Notes under the pieces: generated by a model
The model's input: only the letters and a program-made list of their open reading frames with translations
Database searches by the model: none
Told to the model about the DNA's origin: nothing
Shown: positions 47,097 to 57,020 of the stretch, piece after piece
How positions within the stretch are numbered: the stretch's first letter is position 1
How the letters are laid out: every line of letters begins with the position of its first letter
Source of the DNA: Anaerolineae bacterium
Lineage (GTDB): Bacteria > Chloroflexota > Anaerolineae > Aggregatilineales > Phototrophicaceae
DNA length: 64,000 bases
Direction of reading: 5' to 3'
Assembly: GCA_022823165.1 (NCBI GenBank)
Contig: JAJDXR010000051.1
Span: 1-64,000, forward strand
Made by a program: the position numbers and the translations under genes

Positions 47097-48632
47097 CTAC
47101 GAGTCGGGTTCAAGCGCGGCGCGCAGACAGGCATCAATTTCGTCGTCGCCCGTGGGCAGCCACTCGGCGCGTAACTCGGAACCGGCCTCCACCAGCAGCT
47201 TTATGCTCGCCGGGAAGTCGCCATCGTCGCGCCAACTGTGCTGACGCCCATAGAGGCAGGTAGTCAAAGGCGTACCGCCGTAGCCGTTGAGCCAAGCCAG
47301 CGGCGGGTCCTCATCGGCGTCCAGCAGCACACGAATCACATCGCTGAAGCCATGAAAGGCGGCGGCGTGCAGCGGCGTCATCTTATCGTCATCAACAATA
47401 TGCAGATCAAATCCAAGCGCCGCCATTACGCTGACGGAATCGACCTTGTTGGTCCAGGCTGAATGGATGAGCTGCCGTCTGCCGCCGTCTGTCAATTGCG
47501 CCACGATATCGGGCTGTGCCGCCACGATTCGCCGGGCCGATCCAGCATCGGCTGCCGCGCAATGCGCCAGCAACTTGAGGTCGGGCGAGCTACGCTCAAG
47601 CAAGCAGGCGAAGATATCAGCGCGCCCGAATTCGAGCGCCGCCTGGTGCGGCGACAAGCCGGCGGCGTTAAAAGTATAGACGTATTGATGCGAGCCGTCA
47701 GCCGGCGGAGCCAGGTCATAACCGCTTTGGTTCACCCGCGCGCGTATCGCGTCCGGATAGGCATTTAGGGCATTCGTTACCAGGTCCATTTCACCCAGAA
47801 TGACGGCGGCGAATATGTCGACGATCGCGCCCCGCTTTGCCAGTTGGCGGGCGGCGTCAACATTCTGCTCGCCCAGCATCCACTGCAGCGGGGTCGAGGC
47901 ATGGTCGAGATCGCGCGCTTCCAGATCCGCGCCCCGTTCCAGCAGCCAGTCCATAACTTGTGGGTCCCGGGCGTAGTGCAAGGGCGTCTTGCCGTCGCCC
48001 CCGCGCTGATTGATGATCGACTGGTCGCGCTCATAGGCGGCATCCAGCCAATCCAGCCAGCCCTGCTCGGCCGCCGAATGCGCCGTGATTTCGGCGCCGC
48101 GGTCAATGAGCTGCCGCGCCGCTTGGGCGGATGCGCCCTCAAGCAGGTGGAAGTCGCCCGCCCACCACTGCGATGTCGCCTTGATATCAGCGCCGTGCTT
48201 GAGCAGCAGGTCTACCACATCCGTACGCTCTTTGGCGATGATCAGCGCGGTGGAGCCGAACCAAAAATGCGGATCGTCCAGCGTTTGCCGCAGCCTGGGA
48301 TGCGCCGTCAAGAGTTGGTCAAGCGCCTCGCCATCCTGCGCGTAGACGAGCTGTTTGAATTGCTCCAGCTCGTCGCCAAATCGCAGCTCGCTGAGCTTCT
48401 CCCGCAAGCGCAGCTCGCCCCAGCTCTGCGCGCCCTGCTCGCGCGCGATGACGGTCTGCGCGTCGCGGAGCGTCAGCGGAAAAGCCGCCGCCAGGTCGCG
48501 AGCGCCGTACTTGACCTGCGGCAAGTGTTGATGGACGCGGTCAATGGCGGCGTCCTGGCCGGCTTGGAAAGCCTCAATTAGCGCGGTTGCAGCAAACTCG
48601 CTGCTATGACTATTTGCCTGAGTATCTGCCAT
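47097..48632 (-). CDS. ankyrin-repeat protein
   Basis: A 511-aa protein without a signal peptide. Ankyrin-type units recur, such as 'TALIIAKERTDVVDLLLKHGAD' (key piece 'VVDLLLKHGAD'), 'TPLHYARD..VMDWLLERGAD', 'TPLQWMLGEQNVDAARQLAKRG' and 'TPLHAAAFHGFSDVIRVLLDAD'. The first ~100 residues are helical and lack repeats. Ankyrin repeats bind other proteins; no partner is evident. It is followed by the HepT/MntA-type pair in the upstream direction of the strand. Confidence 0.87.
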   Translation of the reverse strand: MADTQANSHSSEFAATALIEAFQAGQDAAIDRVHQHLPQVKYGARDLAAAFPLTLRDAQTVIAREQGAQSWGELRLREKLSELRFGDELEQFKQLVYAQDGEALDQLLTAHPRLRQTLDDPHFWFGSTALIIAKERTDVVDLLLKHGADIKATSQWWAGDFHLLEGASAQAARQLIDRGAEITAHSAAEQGWLDWLDAAYERDQSIINQRGGDGKTPLHYARDPQVMDWLLERGADLEARDLDHASTPLQWMLGEQNVDAARQLAKRGAIVDIFAAVILGEMDLVTNALNAYPDAIRARVNQSGYDLAPPADGSHQYVYTFNAAGLSPHQAALEFGRADIFACLLERSSPDLKLLAHCAAADAGSARRIVAAQPDIVAQLTDGGRRQLIHSAWTNKVDSVSVMAALGFDLHIVDDDKMTPLHAAAFHGFSDVIRVLLDADEDPPLAWLNGYGGTPLTTCLYGRQHSWRDDGDFPASIKLLVEAGSELRAEWLPTGDDEIDACLRAALEPDS

Positions 48633-48676
48633 GAATTATCCGTTTCAGTAGGCTCTGCCAACTGGAGCGTTGCTTG

Positions 48677-49030
48677 TCACGACTCGTCAGAATTCAGGAT
48701 GTCGCGCAACGCGGCAACGAGCGGCGGCATTTCTTCATGAATCGCACTCCAAAGCACATCCATGTCCACTTCAAAATAGGCATGAACTAGCCGATGGCGC
48801 ATGCCAACAATCTTCGCCCAGGGAATATCAGAGTATTTGGCTTTGAACTCGTCAGTTATGTTGTTGGCAGCTTCACCGACTATTTCCACAGCACGCACGA
48901 GCGCGTATTGCCGCACTTCATCGTATTCCGGATCTGTGGGATTCATGCCAACTGAAAACACTTCCGCCTTTTGCGCAGCATCCAACATATGCTTCAAACG
49001 TACAAGGTCGTTCGCGCTAGTCTTTTTCAT
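48677..49030 (-). CDS. hepT: HepT-like ribonuclease toxin (DUF86)
   Basis: A 117-aa helical HEPN protein. The toxin active site R-x4-H-x-Y reads 'RHRLVHAY' near residue 77, and 'VGEAANNI' is the usual helix before it. It overlaps the upstream nucleotidyltransferase gene by 14 bp. In the known HepT/MntA systems the partner adds AMP units near this Tyr and silences the RNase. Confidence 0.87.
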   Translation of the reverse strand: MKKTSANDLVRLKHMLDAAQKAEVFSVGMNPTDPEYDEVRQYALVRAVEIVGEAANNITDEFKAKYSDIPWAKIVGMRHRLVHAYFEVDMDVLWSAIHEEMPPLVAALRDILNSDES

Positions 49031-49325
49031 AAATCATCCGAGCGCTATCGACGACTTCCTGACGAAAATAGCGACTTAGCTCATTGGCAGTACGCAGATC
49101 GACGCGTTTGCCCACGATTTCGCTTAACTCAATTTCCTGCCCGGCCATCGTCAGCAAGCCAACCGGGGCGCCTGGCACATATTCCACCAGCAAGTCGACA
49201 TCGCTTTCGACATGGGCGTCGCCATGCAAGAAGGAGCCAAACAAAGACAAACGCTTGATTGGCTGCCCAGCGCAGTACTTGCGGATTGCCTTCAGCGGCA
49301 GGTCAAATACAATGGCGTCGCTCAT
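49017..49325 (-). CDS. mntA: MntA-like nucleotidyltransferase antitoxin
   Basis: A 102-aa minimal nucleotidyltransferase with 'LSLFGSFLHGDAHVESDVDLLVEY', i.e. GSF followed by DxD (catalytic acidic pair), and 'GKRVDLRT' with the third acidic residue. It probably AMPylates the HepT-like toxin encoded directly after it. ATG 49325 is favoured over an extension to 49370. The antitoxin-first order with a 14-bp overlap is usual. Confidence 0.86.
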   Translation of the reverse strand: MSDAIVFDLPLKAIRKYCAGQPIKRLSLFGSFLHGDAHVESDVDLLVEYVPGAPVGLLTMAGQEIELSEIVGKRVDLRTANELSRYFRQEVVDSARMIYEKD

Positions 49326-49366
49326 AAGTCTCCCTCGCTTGCCTACATTGTAATCAAGCGCCAGGC

Positions 49367-50302
49367 TCAAGACAACACTCCCCGCAGCACCGCCAGATCG
49401 ACATTGCCGCCGCTGACCACCAACGCCGTCGCCCGGCCATCCGCCGGCACAACTTCGTGCAGCAGCGCCGCCACAGCGACCGCGCCGCCGCCCTCCACCA
49501 CCCAGCCAGCCACTTCCAGCATGAAGCGCATCGCCGCCGCAATCTCGGCCTCAGAGACCAGCACGATTTTGTCCACGTAGCGCTGGCTGATCGGTAACGT
49601 AATTGAGCCGGCTTCAATATCGCCCGAGAGCGCGTCCGCCAGCGTATCCCAGACCTGCGGGCGCGCCGCCTCGTAGAAGACGTTGTACATGGCCGGCGCC
49701 GATTGCGCATTGACGCCGATGACTTCGATAGCGGGGTTGATTTGCTTGACCGCCGCCGCGATTCCGGCGATCAGCCCGCCGCCGCTGACCGGCACGACGA
49801 CTCGCTCGACCTGCGGCAGCTGCTCCAGGATTTCCAGCCCGATCGTGCCCGCGCCGGCGATGACGCTGGCATCGTTGTAGGGCGACACCCAGGTCCTGCC
49901 CTGAGCCACCCGCCGCAGCGCTTCAGCCTCGGCTAGGTCATAGTTGTCGCCGAACAAGACCGCCTCGGCGCCATAACGCTGCACGTTTTTGACCTTCTTT
50001 TGCGGCGTTGTCCTGGGCATTACGATTTGCGCCGATGCGCCGGTCAGTTGCGCGGCGTAGGCGACTGCGGCCGCGTGATTGCCCGATGAGGCGGCGATAA
50101 TGCCCCGGCCGCGCTCGTCAGCGGATAGCGAGAGGATGGCGTTTAACGCGCCTCGTATCTTAAATGAATGCGTTTGATTGCAGTTTTCCAGCTTGAGCCA
50201 GACATTTGAGCCCAATTCCGGCTCTGCCTCAAGCGCGGTGGCTTGCAGAAGCGGTCGCAGCCGATGCTGCGCGCGGACGATGTCTCCCAGCGGCAGGTTC
50301 AT
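49367..50302 (-). CDS. PLP-dependent threonine/serine dehydratase-like enzyme
   Basis: A 311-aa fold-type II PLP enzyme. The PLP Lys lies in 'NQTHSFKIRGALNA' near residue 49, 'SSGNHAAAVAYAA' binds the substrate carboxylate, and the Gly-rich 'VPVSGGGLIAGIA' binds phosphate. There is no C-terminal regulatory (ACT-like) domain, so it matches catabolic threonine dehydratases or serine racemases rather than biosynthetic IlvA. The TIM-barrel gene ends upstream at 50312 on the same strand with a 9-bp gap. Confidence 0.85.
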   Translation of the reverse strand: MNLPLGDIVRAQHRLRPLLQATALEAEPELGSNVWLKLENCNQTHSFKIRGALNAILSLSADERGRGIIAASSGNHAAAVAYAAQLTGASAQIVMPRTTPQKKVKNVQRYGAEAVLFGDNYDLAEAEALRRVAQGRTWVSPYNDASVIAGAGTIGLEILEQLPQVERVVVPVSGGGLIAGIAAAVKQINPAIEVIGVNAQSAPAMYNVFYEAARPQVWDTLADALSGDIEAGSITLPISQRYVDKIVLVSEAEIAAAMRFMLEVAGWVVEGGGAVAVAALLHEVVPADGRATALVVSGGNVDLAVLRGVLS

Positions 50303-50311
50303 CAGCGCCGC

Positions 50312-51208
50312 TTACAAGCCGATGCCGCGCAGGTAATCACGGTTGCGCCGCGCCGATTCGCGCGGGCTGCCCATACCGGGCAAGACGTCTTGCTCGACCA
50401 CGATCCAACTGTCGTAGCCGATCTTCTCCAACTCGCTCAGCACGCCGGGGAAATCGACATCGCCCTGGCCCAGCTCGGGGAAAATGCCTTGGCCTACCGA
50501 TGTCGGCCCGTCCCATTGCTGAATGCGCGACTGCTCATGCACGGCTGGATCGCGGTCTTTGAAGTGGACGTACCAGATGCGATCGGCGAATTGCCGAATG
50601 CCGGTTACGGGATCGCCGCCGCCAAAGGCCCAGTGGCCCGTATCAAAGACCAAACCGACGACCGCTTCATCGGTCATGTCCATCAGCCGCTCGGTCTCGG
50701 CTGGCGTCTCGATCCAGGTACCGGTGTGATGATGCAAGACGCAGCGCAAGCCGGTTTCGTCCATGACGCGGCGCGCGGCATGGTCGGCGCCTTGCGCGAA
50801 CAGACGCCAGCCGTCTTCGTCCAGGCTCATCTCGGGCGTAATCCGACCCGAATTCAAACTGCGCATGGGATTGGTGTAGGGGTCTGGACCCAGAACCACC
50901 AGGGCTTCGGGACCGCCAACCGCGGCCAAGAGCTTGGCCGTGCGTACGCATTCATCGGCGCTTTCTTGGCGCCGGCCTTTGTCCTGGAAATTGACATTGA
51001 CCCAGGATCCGAGCATTTTCAAGCCGCGCTGATCCAGCTCGGCGCGCAGCACATCGGGGTCGGTCGGCATAAAGCCCCAGTCGCCCAATTCGGCGCCGGC
51101 ATAGCCGGTTGCGGCGATCTCATCCAGGACGCGCGCGTAGTCGTAGCGTTCGCCTTCGATATTCTCGATGATGCCCCAGGAGCAGGGCGCATTCGCCACT
51201 TGTAACAT
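50312..51208 (-). CDS. sugar-phosphate isomerase/epimerase family (IolE-like TIM barrel)
   Basis: A 298-aa xylose-isomerase-like barrel. '[10 protein letters not shown]' at the N-terminus and '[18 protein letters not shown]' near residue 150 match inosose dehydratases (IolE), which act in inositol breakdown; metal ligands would be Glu, Asp ('VFDTGHW'), His and Glu. No other iol genes are near, so the substrate is uncertain. It probably forms an operon with the PLP dehydratase gene that follows. Confidence 0.8.
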   Translation of the reverse strand: MLQVANAPCSWGIIENIEGERYDYARVLDEIAATGYAGAELGDWGFMPTDPDVLRAELDQRGLKMLGSWVNVNFQDKGRRQESADECVRTAKLLAAVGGPEALVVLGPDPYTNPMRSLNSGRITPEMSLDEDGWRLFAQGADHAARRVMDETGLRCVLHHHTGTWIETPAETERLMDMTDEAVVGLVFDTGHWAFGGGDPVTGIRQFADRIWYVHFKDRDPAVHEQSRIQQWDGPTSVGQGIFPELGQGDVDFPGVLSELEKIGYDSWIVVEQDVLPGMGSPRESARRNRDYLRGIGL

Positions 51209-51380
51209 GTTGCCTCCGCCGCCGCTTCCAGCCTCGCCCTCAATCGCGAGACCGGTGAAATAGTGCGCCCGAGTATAGCAGTTTTCCAGCGCGCGGCAAG
51301 CAACTCAAGCGTACATCCATCATCGTGGATGTGACTTATAGTCCGTAGAAAAATACCTGTAAGTCATTACTCTATCATCT

Positions 51381-52217
51381 ATGGGAAACTCAAACAGCAT
51401 AAAAGAGCAATTTGGTTATAGAGTTCGAAGACTACGTCTAGCCAAGGGACTATCACAAGAAAAACTTGGCGAGTTATGTGGTCTCGACAGAACCTACATT
51501 AGTAGCATTGAGCGCGGTCATAGAAACGTAAGTCTAGAAAATATCTCCGCAATCGCTCTATCTCTAGATGTCAACCTAACTCAGCTATTCAGAGGATTAA
51601 AGACGGACGAAAATAAGGATATTTTAGAAAAGTGGCAACTTACAGAAACGGAACTCACGCGTATAGTTTTGGAAAATCCGAGCCTGCGTGGATTCATGTT
51701 AGGCTACATCGCTGAGTTCAAGGTTCGGGATTTTCTTAGTCGGCAACTCCATATGACTGGATTACACAAACCCGACGACCATAATCGAAGGGGAGGAAGC
51801 AAGAATGATTTGATAGTAAAGTATAAGGGGCGTGAATTCTCTTTTGAGGTGAAATCGCTACAGACAAACTCAATAAAACATGATCTTGAGACCAGAGTAT
51901 ATGAAGGACGAGCACAAGTTGACGCAAGCGATAGCCGCCAAGTAACTTTTCCTGACGGCACACAGCTACAGACGACCTGCCTCTTAGCAGGCCGGTTTGA
52001 CATTCTTGCGCTAAACTTATTTCAATTCAGGGAGCAGTGGGACTTTGCGTTTATTCTCAATAGCGACCTGCCAAGATCCAATTATCGGAAATACACACCG
52101 TATCAGAAACAACATTTGCTGGCAACAACCGTAAAAGTAACATTTCCGATTCGTTCGCCGTATACTTCAGACCCGGTAGAATTATTGGAGAAACTTATCA
52201 AGGAAAATTCTATTTAG
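51381..52217 (+). CDS. XRE-type helix-turn-helix fused to a PD-(D/E)xK restriction-like nuclease
   Basis: A 278-aa protein. Residues 10-68 are a classical HTH ('[20 protein letters not shown]', '[18 protein letters not shown]'). The C-terminal part holds '[22 protein letters not shown]', where Asp and the Glu-Val-Lys form a PD-(D/E)xK nuclease core near residues 137-156. It faces a DNA methyltransferase with stop codons overlapping by 8 bp. A controller-like HTH fused to the nuclease suggests that the enzyme could regulate its own operon or that HTH reads the target site. AT-rich; probably acquired. Confidence 0.78.
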   Translation: MGNSNSIKEQFGYRVRRLRLAKGLSQEKLGELCGLDRTYISSIERGHRNVSLENISAIALSLDVNLTQLFRGLKTDENKDILEKWQLTETELTRIVLENPSLRGFMLGYIAEFKVRDFLSRQLHMTGLHKPDDHNRRGGSKNDLIVKYKGREFSFEVKSLQTNSIKHDLETRVYEGRAQVDASDSRQVTFPDGTQLQTTCLLAGRFDILALNLFQFREQWDFAFILNSDLPRSNYRKYTPYQKQHLLATTVKVTFPIRSPYTSDPVELLEKLIKENSI

Positions 52218-52899
52218 TTTTGACGAATACAAGAAAATACGAATGGTTCTTTCGTGCATGAATCTGTTTCTTTATTCTGCTAACGCCAGGCTTGTTTTTA
52301 CGAACCACCACGAATAAATCTTTTGCGTAAAATCCTAGCTTTGCATATTCCAAAGTGATTTCAATATGTGTTAGCCACTGTTTGTTTGCGCTCACTTCAT
52401 CTTGACATTTAACGATAAGAACGCCGTGCTTGCGAAGGACGCGGAAGGCTTCAATCCCAGCATCAACGTATAACTCAAGCACAGCGGCATGCCACTTTGC
52501 TTTAGTTGGCTTTGTCGGGATTTTCGCTTTCCCATTATCAGAGTATGCCTCACGAAACGAAACGTGGGTACCTGCCCCACTACGATGGTTGTTATTCTCT
52601 CGCAAGAGACCTTCCATATAGGGCGGATCAAGTACCACACAATCTATACTTGCCTTTTCATAAGGTAAGTCCCTGCAATCAACACCTGTCTTTAAATCGC
52701 TGGCCAAAACATTGTAGTCGCCATCAGGAACATTCCGCCAGAAAACACCTTTACCGTACGTTACATCTGCCACCGTCGAAAACAGCGGCACATGCAATTT
52801 CAGCACCTTGGGAAACACCTCAGAATTTGTTTCCTGATACGCGGAGAAAATGAGGTCAGAGGTAGTCATTCCGGATTGAGTTCTTCTTTTCAGACTCAT
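52210..52899 (-). CDS. DNA methyltransferase (DPPY type), partner of the HTH-nuclease
   Basis: A 229-aa protein with '[13 protein letters not shown]' near residue 38, a weak AdoMet motif I, and '[15 protein letters not shown]' near 77 as motif IV. '[11 protein letters not shown]' and 'FLVFVK' are late strands of the Rossmann-like fold. The target base is likely N6-adenine or N4-cytosine. The gene is convergent with the HTH-nuclease gene. ATG 52899 has AAGAGG upstream; an internal ATG ten codons later is possible. Confidence 0.8.
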   Translation of the reverse strand: MSLKRRTQSGMTTSDLIFSAYQETNSEVFPKVLKLHVPLFSTVADVTYGKGVFWRNVPDGDYNVLASDLKTGVDCRDLPYEKASIDCVVLDPPYMEGLLRENNNHRSGAGTHVSFREAYSDNGKAKIPTKPTKAKWHAAVLELYVDAGIEAFRVLRKHGVLIVKCQDEVSANKQWLTHIEITLEYAKLGFYAKDLFVVVRKNKPGVSRIKKQIHARKNHSYFLVFVKTK

Positions 52900-53097
52900 A
52901 GCAATAACCTCTTGTTGACAATAAGTAACAGTATAACATTTGTTCCATGAATTGCAACGATGAAAACCGCCAGATTTCCGGTTCTGTTGACGTTTCAGGG
53001 TTGTCTGCTGTTTCGCCCTGTGCGCGGCATGGTCGCGGGGCTACAATCCGCCTGCTTGCAGCCACTGGATTCGATACAGGAGTAGGACCTTAGCTCA

Positions 53098-54192
53098 ATG
53101 AGCCATACTGACCATACCAAACTCTTCCTGCCCGGTCCCGTTGAAGTCCGCCGCGAGATCCTCGAGGCGCAGACGCAATGGATGATCGGCCATCGCACAG
53201 GCGACTTCGCCGATTTGTTCGCGCGCTTGCAAAATAAACTGAAGCGCGCCTTCTTCACCGACAGCCGCGTCTATATCAGCGGCTCCTCCGGCAGCGGCTT
53301 GTGGGAAGGCGCGATACGCTGCGGGGTGCGCGACCAGAGCCGCGCGCTGCACTTGACCGGCGGAGCCTTCAGCGAGCGCTGGGCGCAGATCAGCCGCGCC
53401 AACGGCAAGCAGGTCGATTGCATTCAAGTCGACTGGGGTCGGGCGCATAGTCCGGACATGGTCGCCGACGCGCTATCCAGGCAGCGTTACGACGCCGTCT
53501 GCGCCGTGCACAACGAAACCAGCACCGGCGTCACCAACCCGATACAAGCCATCGGCGAAGTCGTCAATCAGCACGACGATACGCTCTTCTTCGTCGATAC
53601 CGTCAGCGGTTTCCTGGGCATGGAGCTGCGCGTCGACGACTGGGGCATTGACATCGCCTTGACTTCGAGCCAAAAGGCTTTCGCGCTGCCGCCCGGCATC
53701 GCCTTCGCCGCCGTCAGCGACCGCCTGCTGGAGCGCGCGGAAGGCATCGTCAATCGCGGCTACTACTTTGATTTTCTGACGCTGGAGAAGTCGCTGCTCA
53801 AAAACAATACGCCATCGACGCCGCCCATCGCCCTGATGTTCGCCGCCGACGCCCAGATGGACGCCATCCTGGCCGAAGGCATCGAAGCGCGCTGGGCGCG
53901 TCACCGCGACATGCGCGACGCGACGCATGAGTGGGCGCTGGCGCGGGGCTTCGGCATGTACGCGCAAGCAGGCTATCGCAGCGACACGGTGACCACGGTG
54001 GACAATACGCGCGGCATAGACGTGAACGCCATGGGCGCCTACATGGAGCGCGAGGTCGGCTACGCCATGGACAAAGGATACGGCGCTATAAAAGGCAAGA
54101 CCTTCCGCTTGCCGCACATGGGCGACGTGTCGATGGACATGCTGCATGAAGTTCTCAGCGGCATCGACGCCTTCTTGACCCAACAGAACTGA
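53098..54192 (+). CDS. class V aminotransferase (serine-glyoxylate/phosphoserine type)
   Basis: A 364-aa PLP enzyme. 'LFLPGPVEVRREIL' at the start, 'SGSSGSGLWEGAI' for phosphate binding, 'FFVDTVSGFLGMEL' with the PLP-contacting Asp, and 'SSQKAFALPPG' with the PLP Lys near residue 200 are family marks. A serA-like gene follows by 13 bp, so a role in serine synthesis from phosphohydroxypyruvate is the best guess; alanine- or serine-glyoxylate transfer is the alternative. Confidence 0.87.
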   Translation: MSHTDHTKLFLPGPVEVRREILEAQTQWMIGHRTGDFADLFARLQNKLKRAFFTDSRVYISGSSGSGLWEGAIRCGVRDQSRALHLTGGAFSERWAQISRANGKQVDCIQVDWGRAHSPDMVADALSRQRYDAVCAVHNETSTGVTNPIQAIGEVVNQHDDTLFFVDTVSGFLGMELRVDDWGIDIALTSSQKAFALPPGIAFAAVSDRLLERAEGIVNRGYYFDFLTLEKSLLKNNTPSTPPIALMFAADAQMDAILAEGIEARWARHRDMRDATHEWALARGFGMYAQAGYRSDTVTTVDNTRGIDVNAMGAYMEREVGYAMDKGYGAIKGKTFRLPHMGDVSMDMLHEVLSGIDAFLTQQN

Positions 54193-54205
54193 GCAGGCGA
54201 AGCCA

Positions 54206-55171
54206 ATGATCTTTCATATACTCGTACCCGACAACGTCCATCAAGAGGCGATCGACATCTTGCAGACAAACGCCGACATTCGTGTGTCCGCGCCCGGCAA
54301 GCTGGAACGCGCCGCCTTGCTGGAAGCGGTCGTCGACGCCGACGCGATGATCATCCGCAGTGGCGTTACCGCTGACGCCGAGCTCATCAACAGCGCGCCT
54401 CAGCTCAAAGCCATCGCCCGCGCTGGCGTCGGCGTGGACAATGTCGACCTGGCCGCCGCCACCGCGCAAGGCGTGGTCGTTATGAATACGCCCGGCGGTA
54501 ATACCATCTCCACCGCCGAGCACAGCATCGGCTTGATGCTGGCGCTCTCACGACATATTCCGCAGGGCCATCAGTCGCTGGCGGAAGGGCGCTGGGAGCG
54601 CAAAGCCTTCACAGGCGTCGAGCTGAAGGGCAAGACGCTGGGCATCATCGGCTTGGGGCGCATCGGGCAGGCTATCGCCGCGCGCGCCCAGGTTTTTGAA
54701 ATGAACGTCATCGCCCACGACCCTTACTTGCCGCCTGAGGTCGCCGCCGCCATGAACGCGCCCCTGCTCGCCCTGAACGAGGTCTACGCGAGTTCGGACT
54801 ACCTCTCGCTGCACGCCCTGGTCACTGACGAGACGCGCGGCATGATCAACGCCGAGTCAATCGGCAGGATGAAGCGCGGCATTCGCATCATCAACGCCGC
54901 CCGCGGCGCGCTGATTAACGCGGCTGATTTGGCGGCGGCGCTGCAAAGCGGGCAGGTCGCCGGCGCGGCGCTGGATGTCTATGAGCAGGAACCGCCGCCC
55001 GCGGACCATCCGCTGATTGGCTTGCCCAATGTGGTGCATACGCCTCATCTGGCGGCCAGCACCTCGGACGCGCAAGTCACGGTCGCGGTAGAAGCGGCGC
55101 AGTTAGTGATTGATTTCTTGCTCCACGGGAAGGCGGAGAATGTATGCAATCCGGCGGAAAATTCGAGCTAA
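54206..55171 (+). CDS. serA: D-3-phosphoglycerate dehydrogenase-like 2-hydroxyacid dehydrogenase
   Basis: A 321-aa NAD enzyme with 'IARAGVGVDNVDLAAA', the nucleotide site 'LGIIGLGRIGQAIAARA' near residue 143, catalytic Arg in 'INAARGALIN', Glu in 'DVYEQEP' and His in 'VHTPHLAAST'. It ends right after the catalytic domain, lacking the C-terminal ACT domain for serine feedback that long SerA proteins carry. Its place behind the aminotransferase supports serine synthesis. Confidence 0.86.
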   Translation: MIFHILVPDNVHQEAIDILQTNADIRVSAPGKLERAALLEAVVDADAMIIRSGVTADAELINSAPQLKAIARAGVGVDNVDLAAATAQGVVVMNTPGGNTISTAEHSIGLMLALSRHIPQGHQSLAEGRWERKAFTGVELKGKTLGIIGLGRIGQAIAARAQVFEMNVIAHDPYLPPEVAAAMNAPLLALNEVYASSDYLSLHALVTDETRGMINAESIGRMKRGIRIINAARGALINAADLAAALQSGQVAGAALDVYEQEPPPADHPLIGLPNVVHTPHLAASTSDAQVTVAVEAAQLVIDFLLHGKAENVCNPAENSS

Positions 55172-55740
55172 GTCTCCTCGAAATCGATGCCGAGATACAC
55201 TTGGTCGAGCGGCAATTCACAGTCTAGCATCGCCAGCGATATCACATTCTTCATCTCGGTGTACACCTGACTCTGCCAGCCGGCATCGCCGCGCGTGCGC
55301 AATTCCGCGCAAACGCGATGCTGATCAACAATGAGATAGGCTTCGATTGAAGGCACATCGTAGTAGTGCCCAAGTTTTTCCAGTCGGTCACGATCTTCGC
55401 TGGTAGGCGATGTCACTTCGATGACGAAGACCGGATTCATCAAGTTGTACTCGCCGGGGTCGGCAAAGTCGGATGCGCCTCGCACAAATGTAAGGTCGGG
55501 ATAAACATAGCGCGTTGGGCTCACTTGCAGACGAAGTTCGGAGGTGTGCATGGTGTAGCGGGATCGGTCAAGCGCAGCGACGAAGAGATAAATCAGGTTT
55601 GTCGTGATTAGACTGTGCTTATTGCTTACTCCAGGCATCTCGATGACGACTCCGTCAATGTATTCGTGTTTACGCTCCTGATTCAATTCCCATTCGAAAT
55701 AGTCTTCGACGGTCATGACGGGAGACCGATTGATTACCAT
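55168..55740 (-). CDS. Uma2-family endonuclease-like protein
   Basis: A 190-aa protein of the Uma2 (DUF820) family with a PD-(D/E)xK fold: 'EYIDGVVIEMPG', 'RYVYPDLTFVRG' with the Asp, 'VFVIEVTSPTSEDRDRLEKLGHY' (Glu-x-x-Ser-Pro core 'EVTSPTSEDRD') and 'YLIVDQ'. Such genes are common in cyanobacteria and Chloroflexota, often in many copies, and their role is unknown. The stop overlaps serA by 4 bp. ATG 55740 is used. Confidence 0.88.
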   Translation of the reverse strand: MVINRSPVMTVEDYFEWELNQERKHEYIDGVVIEMPGVSNKHSLITTNLIYLFVAALDRSRYTMHTSELRLQVSPTRYVYPDLTFVRGASDFADPGEYNLMNPVFVIEVTSPTSEDRDRLEKLGHYYDVPSIEAYLIVDQHRVCAELRTRGDAGWQSQVYTEMKNVISLAMLDCELPLDQVYLGIDFEET

Positions 55741-55805
55741 GTCCAAGCTCCTCGCTCATACAAGGCCATTATAGTCCGCGACATGCGAATTGTCATCCGT
55801 TTAGC

Positions 55806-57011
55806 TCAGGGCCGCGCCGGGCTGCCATCGGGCAAGCGCGTCTGCGTCCAGTCCTCGACGATGTCCCGGCAGGGATACTTCGCCGCCAATTCCTCGTTGA
55901 TATCGATGCCCAGCCCCGGCTGATCGTTGGGATAGAGATAGCCATCCTCCACGACCGGCATACCGGGGAAGATCTCGTAGATCAAATCTGAGGGGCTGCG
56001 CCATTCCTGGACGCCGAAGTTGGGATGCCAGAGATCCAGCTGCAAGTTGGCGGCGTGCCCCACCGGCGAGGTGTCGCCGGGCCCATGCCAGGCCGTGCGC
56101 GCCCCGTACATATCGGCGAAAATAGCGACATTGCGCGCCGGCGTTATCCCGCCCATCTGGCTGATGTGCATGCGAATGAAGTCGATCAGGCGTTCCTGAA
56201 TCAGCAGCTGCCATTCCTGCGGATTATTGAAGAGTTCGCCCATGGCCAGCGGCGTGGCGCACTGCGCGCGGATCGCGCGGAACCAGTGGATGTCCTCCGG
56301 CGCCAGCGCGTCCTCGAGGAAAAAGAGCTTGAATTGCTCGACGTCTTTGGCGAATTCGACGGCGTGAATCGGCGCGAGGCGCTCGTGAATATCGTGCAGC
56401 AACTCAATCTCGGCGCCGACTTGCTCGCGCACATACGCGATCATATCCAGCATTCGGCGGCAATAATCGCGCGGATTGTAGTAGGCGCCGGTCGGGGCCT
56501 TCTTCGGCTTCACCATCGGGCTGCCTTGGCCGCCGTAACCGCCCATCTGCACGCGAACGTAGCGGTAGCCCTGCTCTATAAAGGAGCGCGCGCTGTCGGC
56601 GACTTCCTGCTTGTCGCGTCCGTCCGCATGCTCGTATACGTGAGCCGCCTCGCGCGACTTCCCGCCCAGTAAATCGCAGACGCTCATGCCGGCGCGTTTG
56701 CCCTTGATATCCCATAGCGCCTGGTCGACGCCGGAAATGGCGTTATTGAGCACGGGACCGTTGCGCCAGTAGCCGTGCACCATCGACATATTCCAGATCT
56801 CTTCGATGCGGTCGACATCGCGACCGAGCAAGAAGGGCTTCAGATGGCGCTCAATGGCTGCGGCGACGGCGAAGATGCGCTGCGTAAACGTGGCGCAGCC
56901 AACGCCATGCAGCCCGGGCTCGGAGGTGATCACCTTGACGATGACCAGCCGCGAGTTTTCCGGCTGCGTCAAGATGACTCGGACGTCTTTTATAGTGACC
57001 GGGTTTGACAT
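55806..57011 (-). CDS. enolase-superfamily (mandelate racemase/ManD/RspA-like) dehydratase
   Basis: A 401-aa protein close to the D-mannonate dehydratase (ManD)/RspA branch. 'NAISGVDQALWDIKGKRAGM' (core 'DQALWDIKGK'), 'LLHDIHERLAP' with the first metal ligand and His, 'FLEDALAPEDI' with the second, 'GELFNNPQEW' with the third, and 'HGPGDTSPVGHAAN' with the late His agree with that subgroup. The likely reaction is loss of water from a sugar acid. A nonamer array and a G9 tract lie just upstream of its start. Confidence 0.85.
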   Translation of the reverse strand: MSNPVTIKDVRVILTQPENSRLVIVKVITSEPGLHGVGCATFTQRIFAVAAAIERHLKPFLLGRDVDRIEEIWNMSMVHGYWRNGPVLNNAISGVDQALWDIKGKRAGMSVCDLLGGKSREAAHVYEHADGRDKQEVADSARSFIEQGYRYVRVQMGGYGGQGSPMVKPKKAPTGAYYNPRDYCRRMLDMIAYVREQVGAEIELLHDIHERLAPIHAVEFAKDVEQFKLFFLEDALAPEDIHWFRAIRAQCATPLAMGELFNNPQEWQLLIQERLIDFIRMHISQMGGITPARNVAIFADMYGARTAWHGPGDTSPVGHAANLQLDLWHPNFGVQEWRSPSDLIYEIFPGMPVVEDGYLYPNDQPGLGIDINEELAAKYPCRDIVEDWTQTRLPDGSPARP

Positions 57012-57020
57012 GGCCTTGGA

